A stretch of 64,000 nucleotides of DNA from Blasia pusilla (taxonomy: Eukaryota; Marchantiophyta; Marchantiopsida; Blasiales). The number at the start of each line of letters is the position of its first letter. Position 1 is the first letter of the stretch. The notes beneath the pieces were generated by a model. That model did not search any database, had not been told where the DNA came from, and saw only the letters and a program-made list of their open reading frames with translations. The DNA lies in NCBI GenBank assembly GCA_050084515.1, contig CM114273.1, forward strand, positions 38,750,001-38,814,000, read 5' to 3'. The position numbers and the translations under genes were made by a program. Positions 21,001-33,572 of the stretch are shown here, one piece after another.

Positions 21001-24000
21001 ATATTGCCAGCAGACTCTCTGCTCTTCTTCCACAGTTGGAGGTATGTGCTTTCGCAGGATAGGATAATGCTTATGCAGGAGGGGGCTGAGTGTTAATAAC
21101 TCTGCTTCTCACTTGTTGCTTTCAACGCTGATGGTGATGATGCAATTCTGGTGTGCTGGTGGTGATTCCTAGGCGAGTCTTAACTATTTTGATAAAAAGA
21201 TGTTGTTGGCAACTTACAGTCAGCAGAACCATTGCATCATTGTTGAAACTGCTCCTGTGCATCTCATCGTGAACTGTATTACTTCAAATGGTGGAACTTT
21301 GCAGCCATAGAAGTGTTCTAAACTAGAAGAGTTTGTAACTATTGGAAGAGTTCCTTCATTGTGAATTGTATATTGTTCTGTCAAATTAACTCATCACATG
21401 ATGCTGGATTTTCATAGATGTACAATAAAATGGTCTGCTAAATGGGTGAGGCAGAAGTATGAGCACATACCCCTGACACTCGAGATAGGTTTTGGATATG
21501 TTGAGCCTGATTATGTTCAACAGGATTTTTTTGACCCACCAAGATTGATCAGTGATGAAATCTTTCATGGATAAACTAAATCTTATCTGGAATTGACCCA
21601 TTCTTGTTTTTCATGTGAGGTCATTGACTCTTGGTAATGCAATTAGAGAGTGTACAATTGTTGTGGTGAGTCGGTATCTGAAGATTGCATCTAAAATGAA
21701 AGAGTGTTTTGTCCAGGGAGAGCTGTCTGTGGGCAATGAGGCGATGGAATCTTCCATTCGATTTTTTGCAATGCTCGTCGGTCCATTTTATCCCATTCTC
21801 ATGGTGCTAGGGGGAAGGTAAAGTTCTATTGGAATCATCTTTTGTGGAAGCATCTAAAAGGGTAGCAAATAGTTGGTCAACTTCCATAAACAGATTCACG
21901 CTATTAGCATGGATGATAACAAGAGGCTTTTCAATTATTTTCTGGATAGACAGAGAGCTTCGATGTGCCCCTGTACCAGGTGTGGGCTTGATGTCAAGGA
22001 TCATCAGATAAGTAGCAAAGTCTGGTGATTATGCAAGGCGTGTAAGTCTAGTAGATGTTTGTGGATTTCTCTTACACTCCTTATCTTCTTGTGTCTCTTA
22101 GAGAAAGTGACAAGACAGCTTCAACAGGACTTGATGCAGATACACCAAAAAGCAGTCAGCCCGCTGTGTTTACAGTTTCTTCAAACTTCCAGGTGTGGAA
22201 ACTTCGTACAAGGGAACTTGAAGGCGGGTTGACGTAGCTTTGGGATAATTTTTCCATCACCAGAACATAGTTTGATTCACTAGAAAGAAGCATGTGTGTG
22301 CATTTGGGGTGATAGGAGGTTCACATTCTTGAAGCTCAGCATGCACCTGTTTACTATGCAGGCCCCACCCAAAAGAGTTCGTAGTCCTGGGCTTTCTCAA
22401 CAACCTACTGGTCATGCCTTGGCATTACGTGCTGATATACTACTGCTGCTTCTCAGAATTGCCTATAAGGACAATTTTCTGGGAAATGTATGTCGGAAGG
22501 TAAGGAAAGAGCTTTAGTCTTGAGCTTTTGAATTCTGTTTCCACAGTTTCTTTTATTAAATCTGGAGAGTATAACCATTATCTTTAGATGTTTGGAGTTT
22601 CTGTCATAATTCATTGATTGGCACTATGGAAATTTCTGTCATAGTAACTGCACTGCCCAATTGCAGGTTGCTAGAACTCTTCGTAAGCTCAATGGATCAA
22701 CCTCCAGAGACATCTCTCTGGGCGTGGGTGAGTCTGCTCCTATGTCCACTGGTGGACTGACTGTAGCAGGAGCTGATGAAGGAGTAGGGAATTCGGAGCC
22801 AGTTCCAAGCGCATCATTGTCTGATTACTCTTCAATATTCGGAGAAGAATTCAGAATATTCGATGAGGATGGAATGGAAATTAGCCACATAAGCATACTT
22901 GACGTGCCAGTGGTTGAAGAAGGACTCCTTCACGTTCTGTACGCTTGTGCTTCACAGGTTTTTCTTCTAGACTAATCTTTGCATTTTAGCTTTTGCTCTT
23001 GACTTCCTACATTTCCAATCTATCGCAGGATTGACCTAAATGTCGGTTGGTTGGTACAGTTGCATGCAGAGCACGTGCTATTTCTACCTTCTAAGGCCTA
23101 GAAGTGAACTCTTGTGAATGAATTGATTGGTGCAAATAAGGATAATTCTGGATTGCTATGTTACCACATCTATGGACATGTCAGTGTAAAAGAGAAAAGT
23201 TAAAGATGCAATAAATATGAGACTTACTCCAACTTAGTGAAGAAATGTGGTTTTCAATTTTGTGCAGCCCTTTTAAGAGCGTTCTTCCAAGCAGTGTCTT
23301 AATTCAAACTGACTAGCGTGCAGTTCTATTATTTGAATTGGGAGTATTTTTTCCTAGGGATTTATGACTTAGCAGGTTGCTAACTCTACAAAGAGTATTA
23401 AATAAGAGTAGAGCTGCATGTGACATGTTTTATATCTAGAACATTAAATTGACAACTATAATAACTGATTGTGAGGGTGTCGAATCTCTGACTAGCTTGG
23501 CAGCTGGTCTGACTTTTCTGACTTGTGTTTCCTTCTTTGAGCATATGCAGCCCATGATGTGTCGAAGATTGGCTGATACAAAATCTGATCTTGCTCCATT
23601 GCTCCCTTTCATACAAGCTATGCTTCCAGGTGACAATCTGTATACTGTGTACTTTTCTTTGAAATTATAGTCTTTTAACAGGGTTGAGAAGCACTACATG
23701 GGTGTCTTTGGGCTGAGCGTCGGGTAGTTGAGGTATACTCTGTCTTGTGTATCCATGTCAAGAAATACTTTGAGTATTTTTTCTGCTACCAGTTCATGCC
23801 AAAGGAGTAGGTGTCTTTCCTGTGGGCTAAAATCTGTGCACAAATTTTGCTGGGAGGTTTGTTGTTACTTTCACAGCTCTTCGTCCTCCCCCCAGCACTG
23901 CGGCAGATGCAGACCATGTCGATGAAACATTCTGGCAGTGGCAAGTTCCCATAGTTCAGCGTGCGGTTACGCAGGTATGCCAAAAATAAATAAATCACAC

Positions 24001-27000
24001 GGACGGTTGAACCTGGAGTTATGACAGTGTGAATTGTTGTAGTCAATGTGCTTTGTTGTAGCCCATCCTATGTAGAGCCAAAATTACTTGATTTGTAACT
24101 CTTACATCCAGTTATTTGAATTCCTTACTCTTTCTTGGCAGGTTGTGGCGCTATCAACTTCTCCATCTTATCGACCACTTCTTGATGCTTGTGCAGGCTA
24201 CCTGTCATCTTACTCACCAGCCCATGTGAGTCCTGTTATCGCAACCAAATTTTTTTGAATTTTCTGTGGCTAAAAATTAGGTCATTCAATGGCGTTATTG
24301 CAAGGCGTTTCATTGGGTTATCAAGTTTGAAGGGTTTTGTGGGGCTTTAGTTATCATCGATTACCTTGGTTGTCCTGTAGTTTGACAAATCTCTGTGTGC
24401 TGATGTGTGGTTCAGGAGAAGGCTGCATGTGTATTAATAGATCTATGTTCTTCTCCTCTTGCACCATGGCTTCCCATGGTTGTGGCTAAGGTCAGCTCCA
24501 ATTGCAAAAAACCCTTCTTTGTTTCAGTGATCATCATTGTGAGGCATGTACCAGTGATGGGTGATGCTCACCTCTTGCTGTATTCTTACAGGTTGACCTT
24601 GCAATTGAGCTTTTAGAGGATCTTCTGGGTATTATCCAGGTTTAACACCCTCTCTCATATTCTGCACCAAAATTTTGAGTCATGCTAGTTGTCTATCTAG
24701 GCTTCAGTTAAGCTCTAGATTTTAGAAATCTAGACTGTCCTCTAAGAGCATTGCAAAGTTAATGAACCTAGTTTGCAAGGTTGTTGACTTTCTAAGATTA
24801 TTTTGTTCTTATTGAATGATTATGGTATAGGCAGGCGATCAAGACACTTCTTATGCCCGTGCAGCCCTTGTGTACTTGATGTTGGCCCTGTCCGGAAATG
24901 TAGATGATGTTCTGCCTCAATACAAGGTGTGTAAACTACTAGAACTTCATGTACTGATGTTTGTGGGTAGTCTAAAGGGTTCTTCATTTCTTTCCTAGAA
25001 ATTGTTGAACTTTGCTAAGTTGATTGTACCTCTCATACAGTGGTGGGTATTTGCCAAAAAACTATTGTGAAGTTCCTGATGGATTCATGCCTAGATTACT
25101 CTTTTAGTCCAGATCTGTCCTTCACATTTAATGTACTGAAATTTAGCCTATCATATGGGCCAGCTTGCACGAAGTGTTTTGCATTAGCAGTCACGATTTC
25201 TGACACATTTCACTTGATTCCTAAGCCCTATAAATATGGTCCTTAATTTAGTTTTAACTTTTATTGAAGAGATTACTACTGAATAGTTTTAGGATTCTTT
25301 GCTCGGGACTTCAGATTTTGTAGGATGGGATGCATCTTGGTAGTTTTACTCAGCAAGTGTGAACTTGCTTTAAAATTTGTAAATTCGACCATGTACAGGA
25401 GGTTAAGCACCGTGTGCTCTTCCTTATTGAGATGCTGGAGCCTTTCCTTATTCCTGCAATAAGTCCGGTTAAGAGTACTATTGCTTTTGGGGATGTATCT
25501 GCTGTATTATTAGAAAAGCAAGAACAAACATGTGCTTTGGCACTTGACCTTCTTCACACTGCAATCAAGAAACCAGCTGTTCTTCCAGCCATGGAGGCTG
25601 AATGGAGGAGAGGGCATGTGACTCCCAGGTAAGAGTGATGTCACTGGGTGATTGTATTGATATGAGATGTTTGTTTTAGTTGCAATTCTTTGTTTGAGGG
25701 ATTTGACAAGGTGTTCCTCACCATTGCTGTATACAAGAAATTTGCCTGTTTCCTTTATGTGGTGCACTACTCTTATATTCAGCGCTGAGTTCTTATGATG
25801 CAAATGTTGTTGTACTTTGGTCACATTTGTGTTTTAAATTGTTTCTGCAGTGTATTGTTGTCGATACTGGCACCTCATGTACCGTTGCCCCCTGGTATCG
25901 ACCTCCGGAAGAGTGCCTTTGACAGAAGTGCTGTCTACGATTCATCCCCAGTCGAGGATTCGAGTGGAGTTTCTAATGTAGATGCTCCCCCAAAACTAGG
26001 GCTCATTGATGAAGAGGGTATCAACAAAGGAGATCAGATGACAGAGGGAAGCTCAAAAATTGATTCCAGTGAAGATCCGATCCTTTTCTTTGCCCCAATG
26101 GAATTAAGGAGTGTGACCCTACCAAGTGTTGCAAGCCGCTTTGAGGGCATGTCCCCAGATATGCAGAAAATTATGGGTTTTGGTGGAAAACCTGAAGTGA
26201 GAACAACTGATTTGAAGAGTTCTTCTGTTGGAAATAAGCTGGTCCTTGATCTGGCAAATGCAGAGGATTATTTCAATCTTCAAGCCGAATATCTGCAGCT
26301 TGTTAATTCACAAGAACGTGAGCTAAGAGCTATGGAGTTTATTCGCTTTGCTACTGAGTTGCATTCTCGAAAAGATGCAAGCAAGGAGAGCCATCAGGCT
26401 GCTATTGATGCTCTCCTTCTTGCGGCTGAGTGCCATTTGAATCCCTTTTTTATGGTTCCGTCGTCTGTATACCAGCAGCAAGTAAACCAGTTTAGTAGTT
26501 TGAGGGACTTTTCACCCATTGCAAATGGTAATGACAGTCAACTGAGGACATCTGAGAAAGGAAATACAGGTCTTGAAGTGGTTTTTTGGCTTGAGGAAGA
26601 AAGGGATAAAGCTGTTCTTCGCATATTGATGGAGGCAGCACAGTGGGATAGTAATGCGGAGAAAATTTTCACAGAAGGTTTCGTAGAGGTTGAGGATGTT
26701 ATGGACAGTGTGTGTGGAGTGCAAATATTCAAGGAGGATGCTCGTGCTGAGGATGCCATCACTCTTGCTCGAGAGCACCAGGGACTGCTTTGTACCTTTC
26801 TGGTACACCAATTGAAGAGGGAGAGGCACAATATGTACGAGATTCTTCTACAGGGTCTTCTTCTGATATTAGATTCTGCTACACGATTATCTTCCCCTCC
26901 TGAGGAAATCATTAGAGTTATTCTACAGTGTGCAGAACGGCTGAACAACTCACTTACCGCTTATTACAGTCAAGTTCGGGATGGAAATGTGGTACCTGAA

Positions 27001-30000
27001 CTAGCAGCAGTTTATGGAATAAGAAGACAATGGGCCTTATTGCGACGGCTGGTGTTTGTAGCAAGCGGTGGAAGGTCTTGTGAGGAAGATGATGATATGG
27101 CTATCCCTAGAGGGAGTGTTTTGCAGACAGCCCTCATTCCAGCGTGGGCATGGATGGCAAAGATTCCCGAATTTTCATCCTCAGCATTTCCTCTAGTTCG
27201 CTATGTTGGCTGGATGGCTTTGTCACGGTATGCTAAATTCTATAAGGAGACAGGGCTTCTCCTTGTTTCTGACGTGCAGCAATTAACGAGTCTGCTTTTC
27301 ATATTTTCAGACGAGCTTTCTTCAGTAAATGGTTGGAGGCTGAGCAAGACAAGGGAAGATGATGTGATGGTAGAAGCTGCTTACAGAGTTGCTGTAGGAA
27401 GTGCACAGAGTGTTAACCGTGGCTTGAATTCTGATCCATCTGACCAAACAGATCCCACGGGTCTTGTGAAGGCTTTATATCCTGAGTTAGACTTTGTTTT
27501 CCCCCAACTGAGATCACAATTCAGTGAGTTTGCTGAAGCAATGCTGGAGTCAGTGTGCCAACTACTGAAAGCAGTCCCTTCCTCCACCATTCCAGATCTG
27601 CTGAGTTGGTTCTCTGAGATCTGTTCAGAGCCCTTTCCAGCATCTGTGAAAGGCTATGCACTGGCAAATGTGAAGTACGTCATTGTGTACCTTTTGGAGG
27701 TTATTGTTGTTGAGCACATGGAAGCCATTGTACCAGAGCTACCTAGAGTTCTAGAGGTTCTACTATCGCTTTGCCACAGCTCATACAGTGATGTGCCCTT
27801 ACTAGAGTCTGTCCTTGCTGTGTTGAAGCCAATCATCTCTCATGCAACAGCAACTATTGCAATGATTGAAGATTGCTCACATGGACCTGGAATGACGCTT
27901 GAGTCTTTGTGCTTTGATGCAATGATGGAAAAACTCAAGGCGAGTGGTGGGGGAACTGAACAAGATTCAGGAGGATTGAACAGTTCTTTGTTGCTCTTCC
28001 TTGCTGGTTCTCTTCTTTCTGATCTGTCTGTAGGGAGGCGCAATGAGCTTTTGACCTCATTTGTAAGATGGACAAATTTTTCTGTGGCAAATTCAACAAA
28101 TCCATGTTACAACTATCTGCTAGCATTCCAAAGGATTTTAGAAGAGTGCACTTTGCTCCTTCAAAGTGTAGTCGGAGAAGTAAGTTTCTGTGTTACTGAA
28201 GAGAAGCCACAGGCACAGAAAGGTGCTACCCAGGCTCTGTTTGCTCTTACTGGGCCATCCTTTGCTTCTCCGAGTTTAAGACATGCAACAACTACTAGGG
28301 CTTTGGAAGGTGGAGGAGAGTTTGATGAGTTAGAATTGGACAGTAGTGCACTCGAGGACCCTGGTGCTGTAGATCCAGAGAATCAAGATGACTCATCATT
28401 GTCTGTTGAAGTAGGAGTTGAATCGGTACCTGATGATGGACAGGTTTCTGTTGATGATGGCACAACTAGTCAAGATTTCAATTTGAAAGGACCCTCGTTT
28501 GGATCTAGTGCCGAAATAGAAGAATTTAAGCAAAAAGTGAACTATCTGGTGCTTGCTTTAGGCCCTGCTCTCGAAGCATGCTGGAGATTACATCCTCATT
28601 TAACCCACAAGGTAGCTCAATTGGCAGCAAAATGTCTTTACTATTCTGGCTCTGATGGACACAACCATGTTTCATCCTGTCTTGATAGTGGAATTGCAGA
28701 TAGGAAATCTGAAGAGGTGGTAGGCCGTAGGGTAGATGGTGGGGCGGGAGTATTTTGCAAATCCCTTGAGGTTTTGGCCCAAAAGGTGAAATGGTTCCAG
28801 GAAGCTCATTGCTGGCAGGTCGCTGCTGTGACCATGGATTATCTCCTGTCTCTCCCTCGAGCCTCATCTCTATCTGGGGCTCTGACATCAATTTGTGCAG
28901 TGCTACAATATCAGTGCAGTCATGCACCACGGGTAGCATGGAGATTGCAAACTAGCAAGTGGCTTTTGAAGACTCTCTCTTTGGTCGGAAAGGATACCTT
29001 GAATTCATCATCTGCTCCTTTGATAGAGCTTTTCTGTGTGATGCTTGAACACTCTGAACCGGAGCAGCGTCTAGGAGCCTTACAACAGCTTGGCAGGCTG
29101 GTAAAGGATGATCTAGATTGCACTACCAGTTCAGAAGTGGGTTCCGATGATGTGCTGAGCAGACACTCTCAGGAAAGCTTTACACAGAAGGGACTAGCTC
29201 ATGTTCTTGTAGCATCGACATGGGAGAAGGTGGCATCAACAGCCGCTTGTGATCCATCACTGGGCCTGCGAAAGGAGGCTTTGGAGTTATTGCTCAAGTT
29301 TGTTGCCCTAGCAGAACCAATCCAGCTGCAGTCATTTTTGAGGTCATGTGATGCTGTTCTTCCTGCTTTGACCAGCACAACAGCAAGCATCAACTCTGGA
29401 CCTCTAACAAGACTTGCATTGATGGTTATGAGCCGGAGTTGTTTGTACTCGTCACCAGCAGATATTGGGACTATTCCATCTAAAGTGTGGGACAGCATTG
29501 AGCACATGGCAAAGGCGAAAGAAGGTATACAAGCAGAAATGAAGTTATCATTATTAAGCCATACCTGTTGTAGTTGTGGGATTGTAGGCCCCCCGGGGCT
29601 GGTATGAGAGGGCTGTACTTGTGAAGTAGAGACTGTTGTTGCCTTGATTCGGTGCCCTAGTTGGATGGTGCTAAGGTGCCGAAGAAACTATACTCATTAA
29701 GTAGGGTCTCTCTTCGCATTGCAGCTGTAGATACCTTAGTTGGATTGTGCCAATAAGGTATGGAAGAAATTTGACATTATACGACCGGTTACATGTTTGG
29801 GTTAACAACATTGCCTCCGACAGGCACCCTCACATCCAGGTTTTGTGAGCGAATTTACTTGGGGTTCCTCATGAATGAGCTTTATTTTTTCAGTTAAGGC
29901 TCTGGGTTTTCTCCAAGTTGTGAACGTGGAATATCAGCGAATCACACATACGTTCGGTACATAAATGTTCTCTGTGACCATAGGTCATCAGGTCCTAGGT

Positions 30001-33000
30001 AGGAGATGCTACTTCCCTGGGGTTCACTATTTATGCTGGGCATTGACCTGTGATCTCTAGCATAAGAGCATCTACAACGAGGTCAACTACACCAGTTGGC
30101 CATCTACAGCCTGAGAGAGGGAGAGAGTCGTGTCAGAGATGTTGGTAGTAACTGGAAGAGATTGATTGTTGTTTCCAATGTTGCAAATGATCAACACTGA
30201 CAGCAGTGAAAGAACCACACAGGTGGCTTTCATCATAGAAAGTAGTTCTATGTATATTTGATTTGTTCGTCTGACAGCTCCTTGAATAACATGTTCTGAC
30301 ATGTACTCCCAGTTAGAGCAAGGATTTTGAAGAGACAGTGGTGAGGAGCGAGCCCATGGAGAGCAATACTCTTGAGTCTAGGCTAGTCATAGAGCACTAA
30401 TTTGCACACTTTGTGCACGAAGCCCATCAGGATACATTAACCATCAGCCGTCGGCACTTGTCCGCATGGATCTGGTCATTTCAAGTATAAGCTAGGAGAC
30501 AACCTGCAGATTAGTAGCGACACTCCTCATTGTATGGAAGTGTTGCAGGTTTTGTATGATGGGCAAAAACAAGGTAGGTTTTGTAGGACTTGCATTTGAT
30601 TTCAATTTCAGTGTATGACACTTCTTCTGTGTGTTTCCTTGAAAGGAGGCGTGTTTGCAGAGACTGAGCGTGCCATCTGCAATGCTTTGTTACAATTGCG
30701 CGAACATGGAGAGGCAGCAAAACAGGTCCTTCAACTCTGACAGTGTATCTTTCAAGAAGAGTTTACTTTTTTGTCCTTTGGGCATGTTGATCTTTCTCTT
30801 TTAAACTCATTTCATATCGATGGAGGAATCAAGGGCACCTTGTTTTGTTTTGTTTGTGATCTGACAAACCGAACTGTACATCTGTAGCTGAGGTTTGTTG
30901 TCTCCATTATTTCACACCTTCTGATGAGTATCAGGTATGTCATACGATACTTACAAGTGGTGTAAATGCAGGCCATAAGGGATGTTTTGTCAAGCAAAGC
31001 AGAGAAAGCAATCTCAAAGTCTGATTTTGGACCAGTTCGGGAAGCAGTGTTGGAGGTATATATTGTGGTCAGCAAATCTAATTGGTTCCTTTCTGAAAAT
31101 GGACTTCGAATCTATTTTTGAGAGTAAATTTTGGGGAAGGGATACATGTCTGGATCCTCTAATTTACAGGCATCGGTTGACAGGTCCTTGCTAGACTTAG
31201 TGCGGCCTGGTCAAAAGAAGATTCTGTGGCTGCTGCATCCCAGGAACTTGCCAAGGTACGATGGTTGAGGTAATTGCTTGCTTGAGCAAACTTTACTGAG
31301 TATCATGATTGTTTTAAATATCTCAGTAATGAACAACTCATTTTCAGTTTTGTTATCTTGAAGGAAGTGGAAGAAGCCGAAATTGAGCTTGAACTTTTAA
31401 GTCAGGAATCAATAGTACCCAGAGCAGATGGCCTTGATGGTGTACGAAAACGATTGTCATCGAACAATGCAACATCAGTTTCAGGTGAGCTGTGTGCCCG
31501 ACAATGACCTCATTGAAGAACCAATGTCACTGTATATCGGTGAAGTTTAAACTTTGTGAACTGTACATCTGGAAAGAGTAGTTGAACTTGAGAGTGTCAG
31601 TTGGAGAACTTTTGGGCTGTGTTGATTGTTAAGAGGAACTGTTCATTGTGCACTTGACAAGGCGCTTCTGATTTAAGTTGTCTATGTTCAGGACTTCCAC
31701 CTGTTGATGCAAAAGAGCGCCTCAAGCAACTCAGGAGCCAAATTTTGGCAGAGTATGATTCCTCACATCCTCTCTGAGATTGATGTAGACTTCTAATTAA
31801 ACAGCATGAGAAGTCAGGGCGGTGGGGTGGCTGGATGAAGAGTTTGAAATTGATATTTTCCTCAATGTATGCTGTGTCTGACGGAGTTGGGAACGCTTGT
31901 GTAAAACAGCATTGGGAAGGGTGCCGGAACTTTATTTTTGGAGAAATCCATGTCTTTGCTCCAAAAATACGTGTCTTAATCTTCCAAGGTGGTTTATCAA
32001 GAAGCCATTTAGGAAGGCAATCTCCAAACTGAGATGGTTCAGCCAGGTTAGATAGGTTAGGAGCCATGGTGCAAATGTTATGTCATGTTATACCTTTGCC
32101 CTAGCTGAAGATAGATTCAGAATGAATCTATCTTATTTTGGAATGCGAATCTTACTTTGAAGTATCAATATTGATGATAGCCTGATCACTTCTATTAATT
32201 TGCTTCATTTGGTGATTAGGGAACACTCAAGTACTTACGCAGCTATTGCTGCGCGTCGAGAGAAACAAAGGATTGCCCGTCGCGATCGTCAGCTAGCTCT
32301 GGAGAAGGGGGCGATCCGGGAGATTGAACTTCTTCAAGAGTTGGATAGGTTGTTTGATGAGCTGCCTGCAAACTTCCCTTTGACATTGGCTTTTGTTTAT
32401 TGGGCCAAGCTGAGAATCTTTGTTCGGCATATGATGTTATCGGTGTGGAGGTTTTAGTAAGCCAAATTAGACTTTATATACCATAGATTTCACCATATGT
32501 TGCTTTCAGTGTTTCAGTTGTGAGTTAAAGAAAAGAAAAGGTTGTGGTAAGGATGCGTATCTGGCCCTCCGGATGCGTGGCATGTTGCATCTGACTGTAG
32601 GTAGTTTTATTTCACAGAGAGAGGGCAGCAGAAGTGGAGCGGGAAATCGAGCGACAAAGAACACTCGAAAAAGAACGAGGGAAAACGCGAGAAATGCGAC
32701 ACAACATGGAGCTGGAAGCTGAAAGGCGTGCTCAGGCAAGTGTCCGCATACTAGACAGTTAACACCTGTGCCCACAGCCGTTAAAGAGTTTTGGAAGAAA
32801 TCCTTGTCTTGAGCTGGATTCCATATAACATAGATGGTCTCGTCTGTCCTGTTACATACAGAGGGAGTTCCAAAGAGACATGGAGCAGAGAGATTCTGGG
32901 GGCATGCGTTCATCTCGAAGGGAGTTTGCAAGCGCCACTACTCCCAGCAGGTGAGATCATCCATCATGCAGTTGGTTGTAGTGGATAAGTTTTGCAAGAA

Positions 33001-33572
33001 GTGGTGGTTGACCAGGGTTGTGTAGATATGTGGCTTCCATTGGAAAGAGTGTTGTTGATCCAATTTGTTGTTCTAACAGCAGGCCGAGGGAGCGATATCG
33101 GGAGAGAGAAAGGGAGGGTGGACGAACAGGGCAAGAAGGAGGATCCACACCGCGACCCAGTGCAACAGGTGGGAATGCGTTACGGGAGAGTGGTACAACT
33201 CCTCCAGCTACTCCAACAGCAGCAGGAATACCTAGTGGTGGATCTTCAAACTCAGCAGCTCCTACTCCTGGTGCTAATAGTAGGTCTTATAATCCAACCT
33301 TTGCACAGTCTGGTCGGGATCGTGATGACAGAGGTGCATATGAGGATTCAAGCCTAGAGGGAAATGGTCCTTTGAGGGGAGAGCTCGGTGATGTAAATAA
33401 TTTTGGTGATGGCGAAGGTGGCGGATCAGTTTTAGAGGCTGGATCTTCAGGCAACTTAGCTAGTGGCCACCGACAAGGTGGACCGAAAACGTCTCGACTG
33501 ACTAGGCAAATAGTAGAGCGACGGGAGAGAGATGGTAGGAGAGAGGGAAAATGGGAGAGGAAGCAAACTTGA
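18013..33572 (+). CDS. Conserved plant protein with N-terminal galactose-binding-like domain (26 exons)
   Basis: A plant gene for a predicted protein of 2265 residues, from ATG 18013 to the stop at 33570-33572. Residues 1 to about 140 look like an F5/8 type C or XRCC1-N-terminal-like galactose-binding fold (HVLDSDLRTHW, CLLSHIRIHNK, FVRISCLRGNP). The middle, about residues 626-1850, comes from one giant exon, is mainly helical and resembles an armadillo/HEAT-type scaffold in composition. The C-terminus is a charged R/E-rich coiled coil followed by a low-complexity Gly/Ser tail ending in RRERDGRREGKWERK. I remember a single-copy Arabidopsis protein of similar length with the same start and end, but no proven function or symbol. 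All 26 exons keep frame, which argues for an intact host gene. Confidence 0.88.
32736..32861 (+). other. GC-AG intron
   Basis: The donor of intron 24 reads CAG then gcaagt, not gt. Protein continuity (RRAQ then REFQRD) and phase support this boundary. GC-AG introns are a known minor class of U2-type introns and are sometimes linked with alternative splicing. Confidence 0.75.
33077..33083 (+). other. NAGNAG tandem acceptor
   Basis: The last intron ends cagcag, so exon 26 may start at 33080 or 33083. Both keep frame and would differ by a single Ser codon ahead of RPRERYRE. Confidence 0.6.

Larger units (their letters stand above)
18013..33572 (+). other. Exon map of the 26-exon gene
   Basis: Exons read from splice sites and frame: 18013-18177, 18599-18679, 19982-20119, 20288-20398, 20991-21041, 21717-21817, 22102-22192, 22362-22499, 22667-22957, 23551-23629, 23877-23974, 24142-24225, 24416-24490, 24592-24639, 24831-24926, 25399-25628, 25851-29524, 30646-30725, 30972-31055, 31184-31255, 31364-31484, 31692-31752, 32220-32348, 32618-32735, 32862-32950, 33080-33572. 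They sum to 6798 bases, a multiple of three. The join 29524 to 30646 skips 1.1 kb. The in-frame stop at about 29605 belongs to that intron. The least certain acceptor is at 31364, after aag. Confidence 0.8.

Noticed and set aside
29525-29588. A 64-base intron with acceptor before GCCCCCCGG
   Set aside because: It would lead quickly to a stop, while the longer intron to 30646 gives a continuous conserved protein.
29525-29605. End of the 26-exon gene at the in-frame stop after the giant exon
   Set aside because: The donor at 29525 joins in phase to 30646, and the downstream exons keep frame to a conserved C-terminus. The stop lies in an intron.
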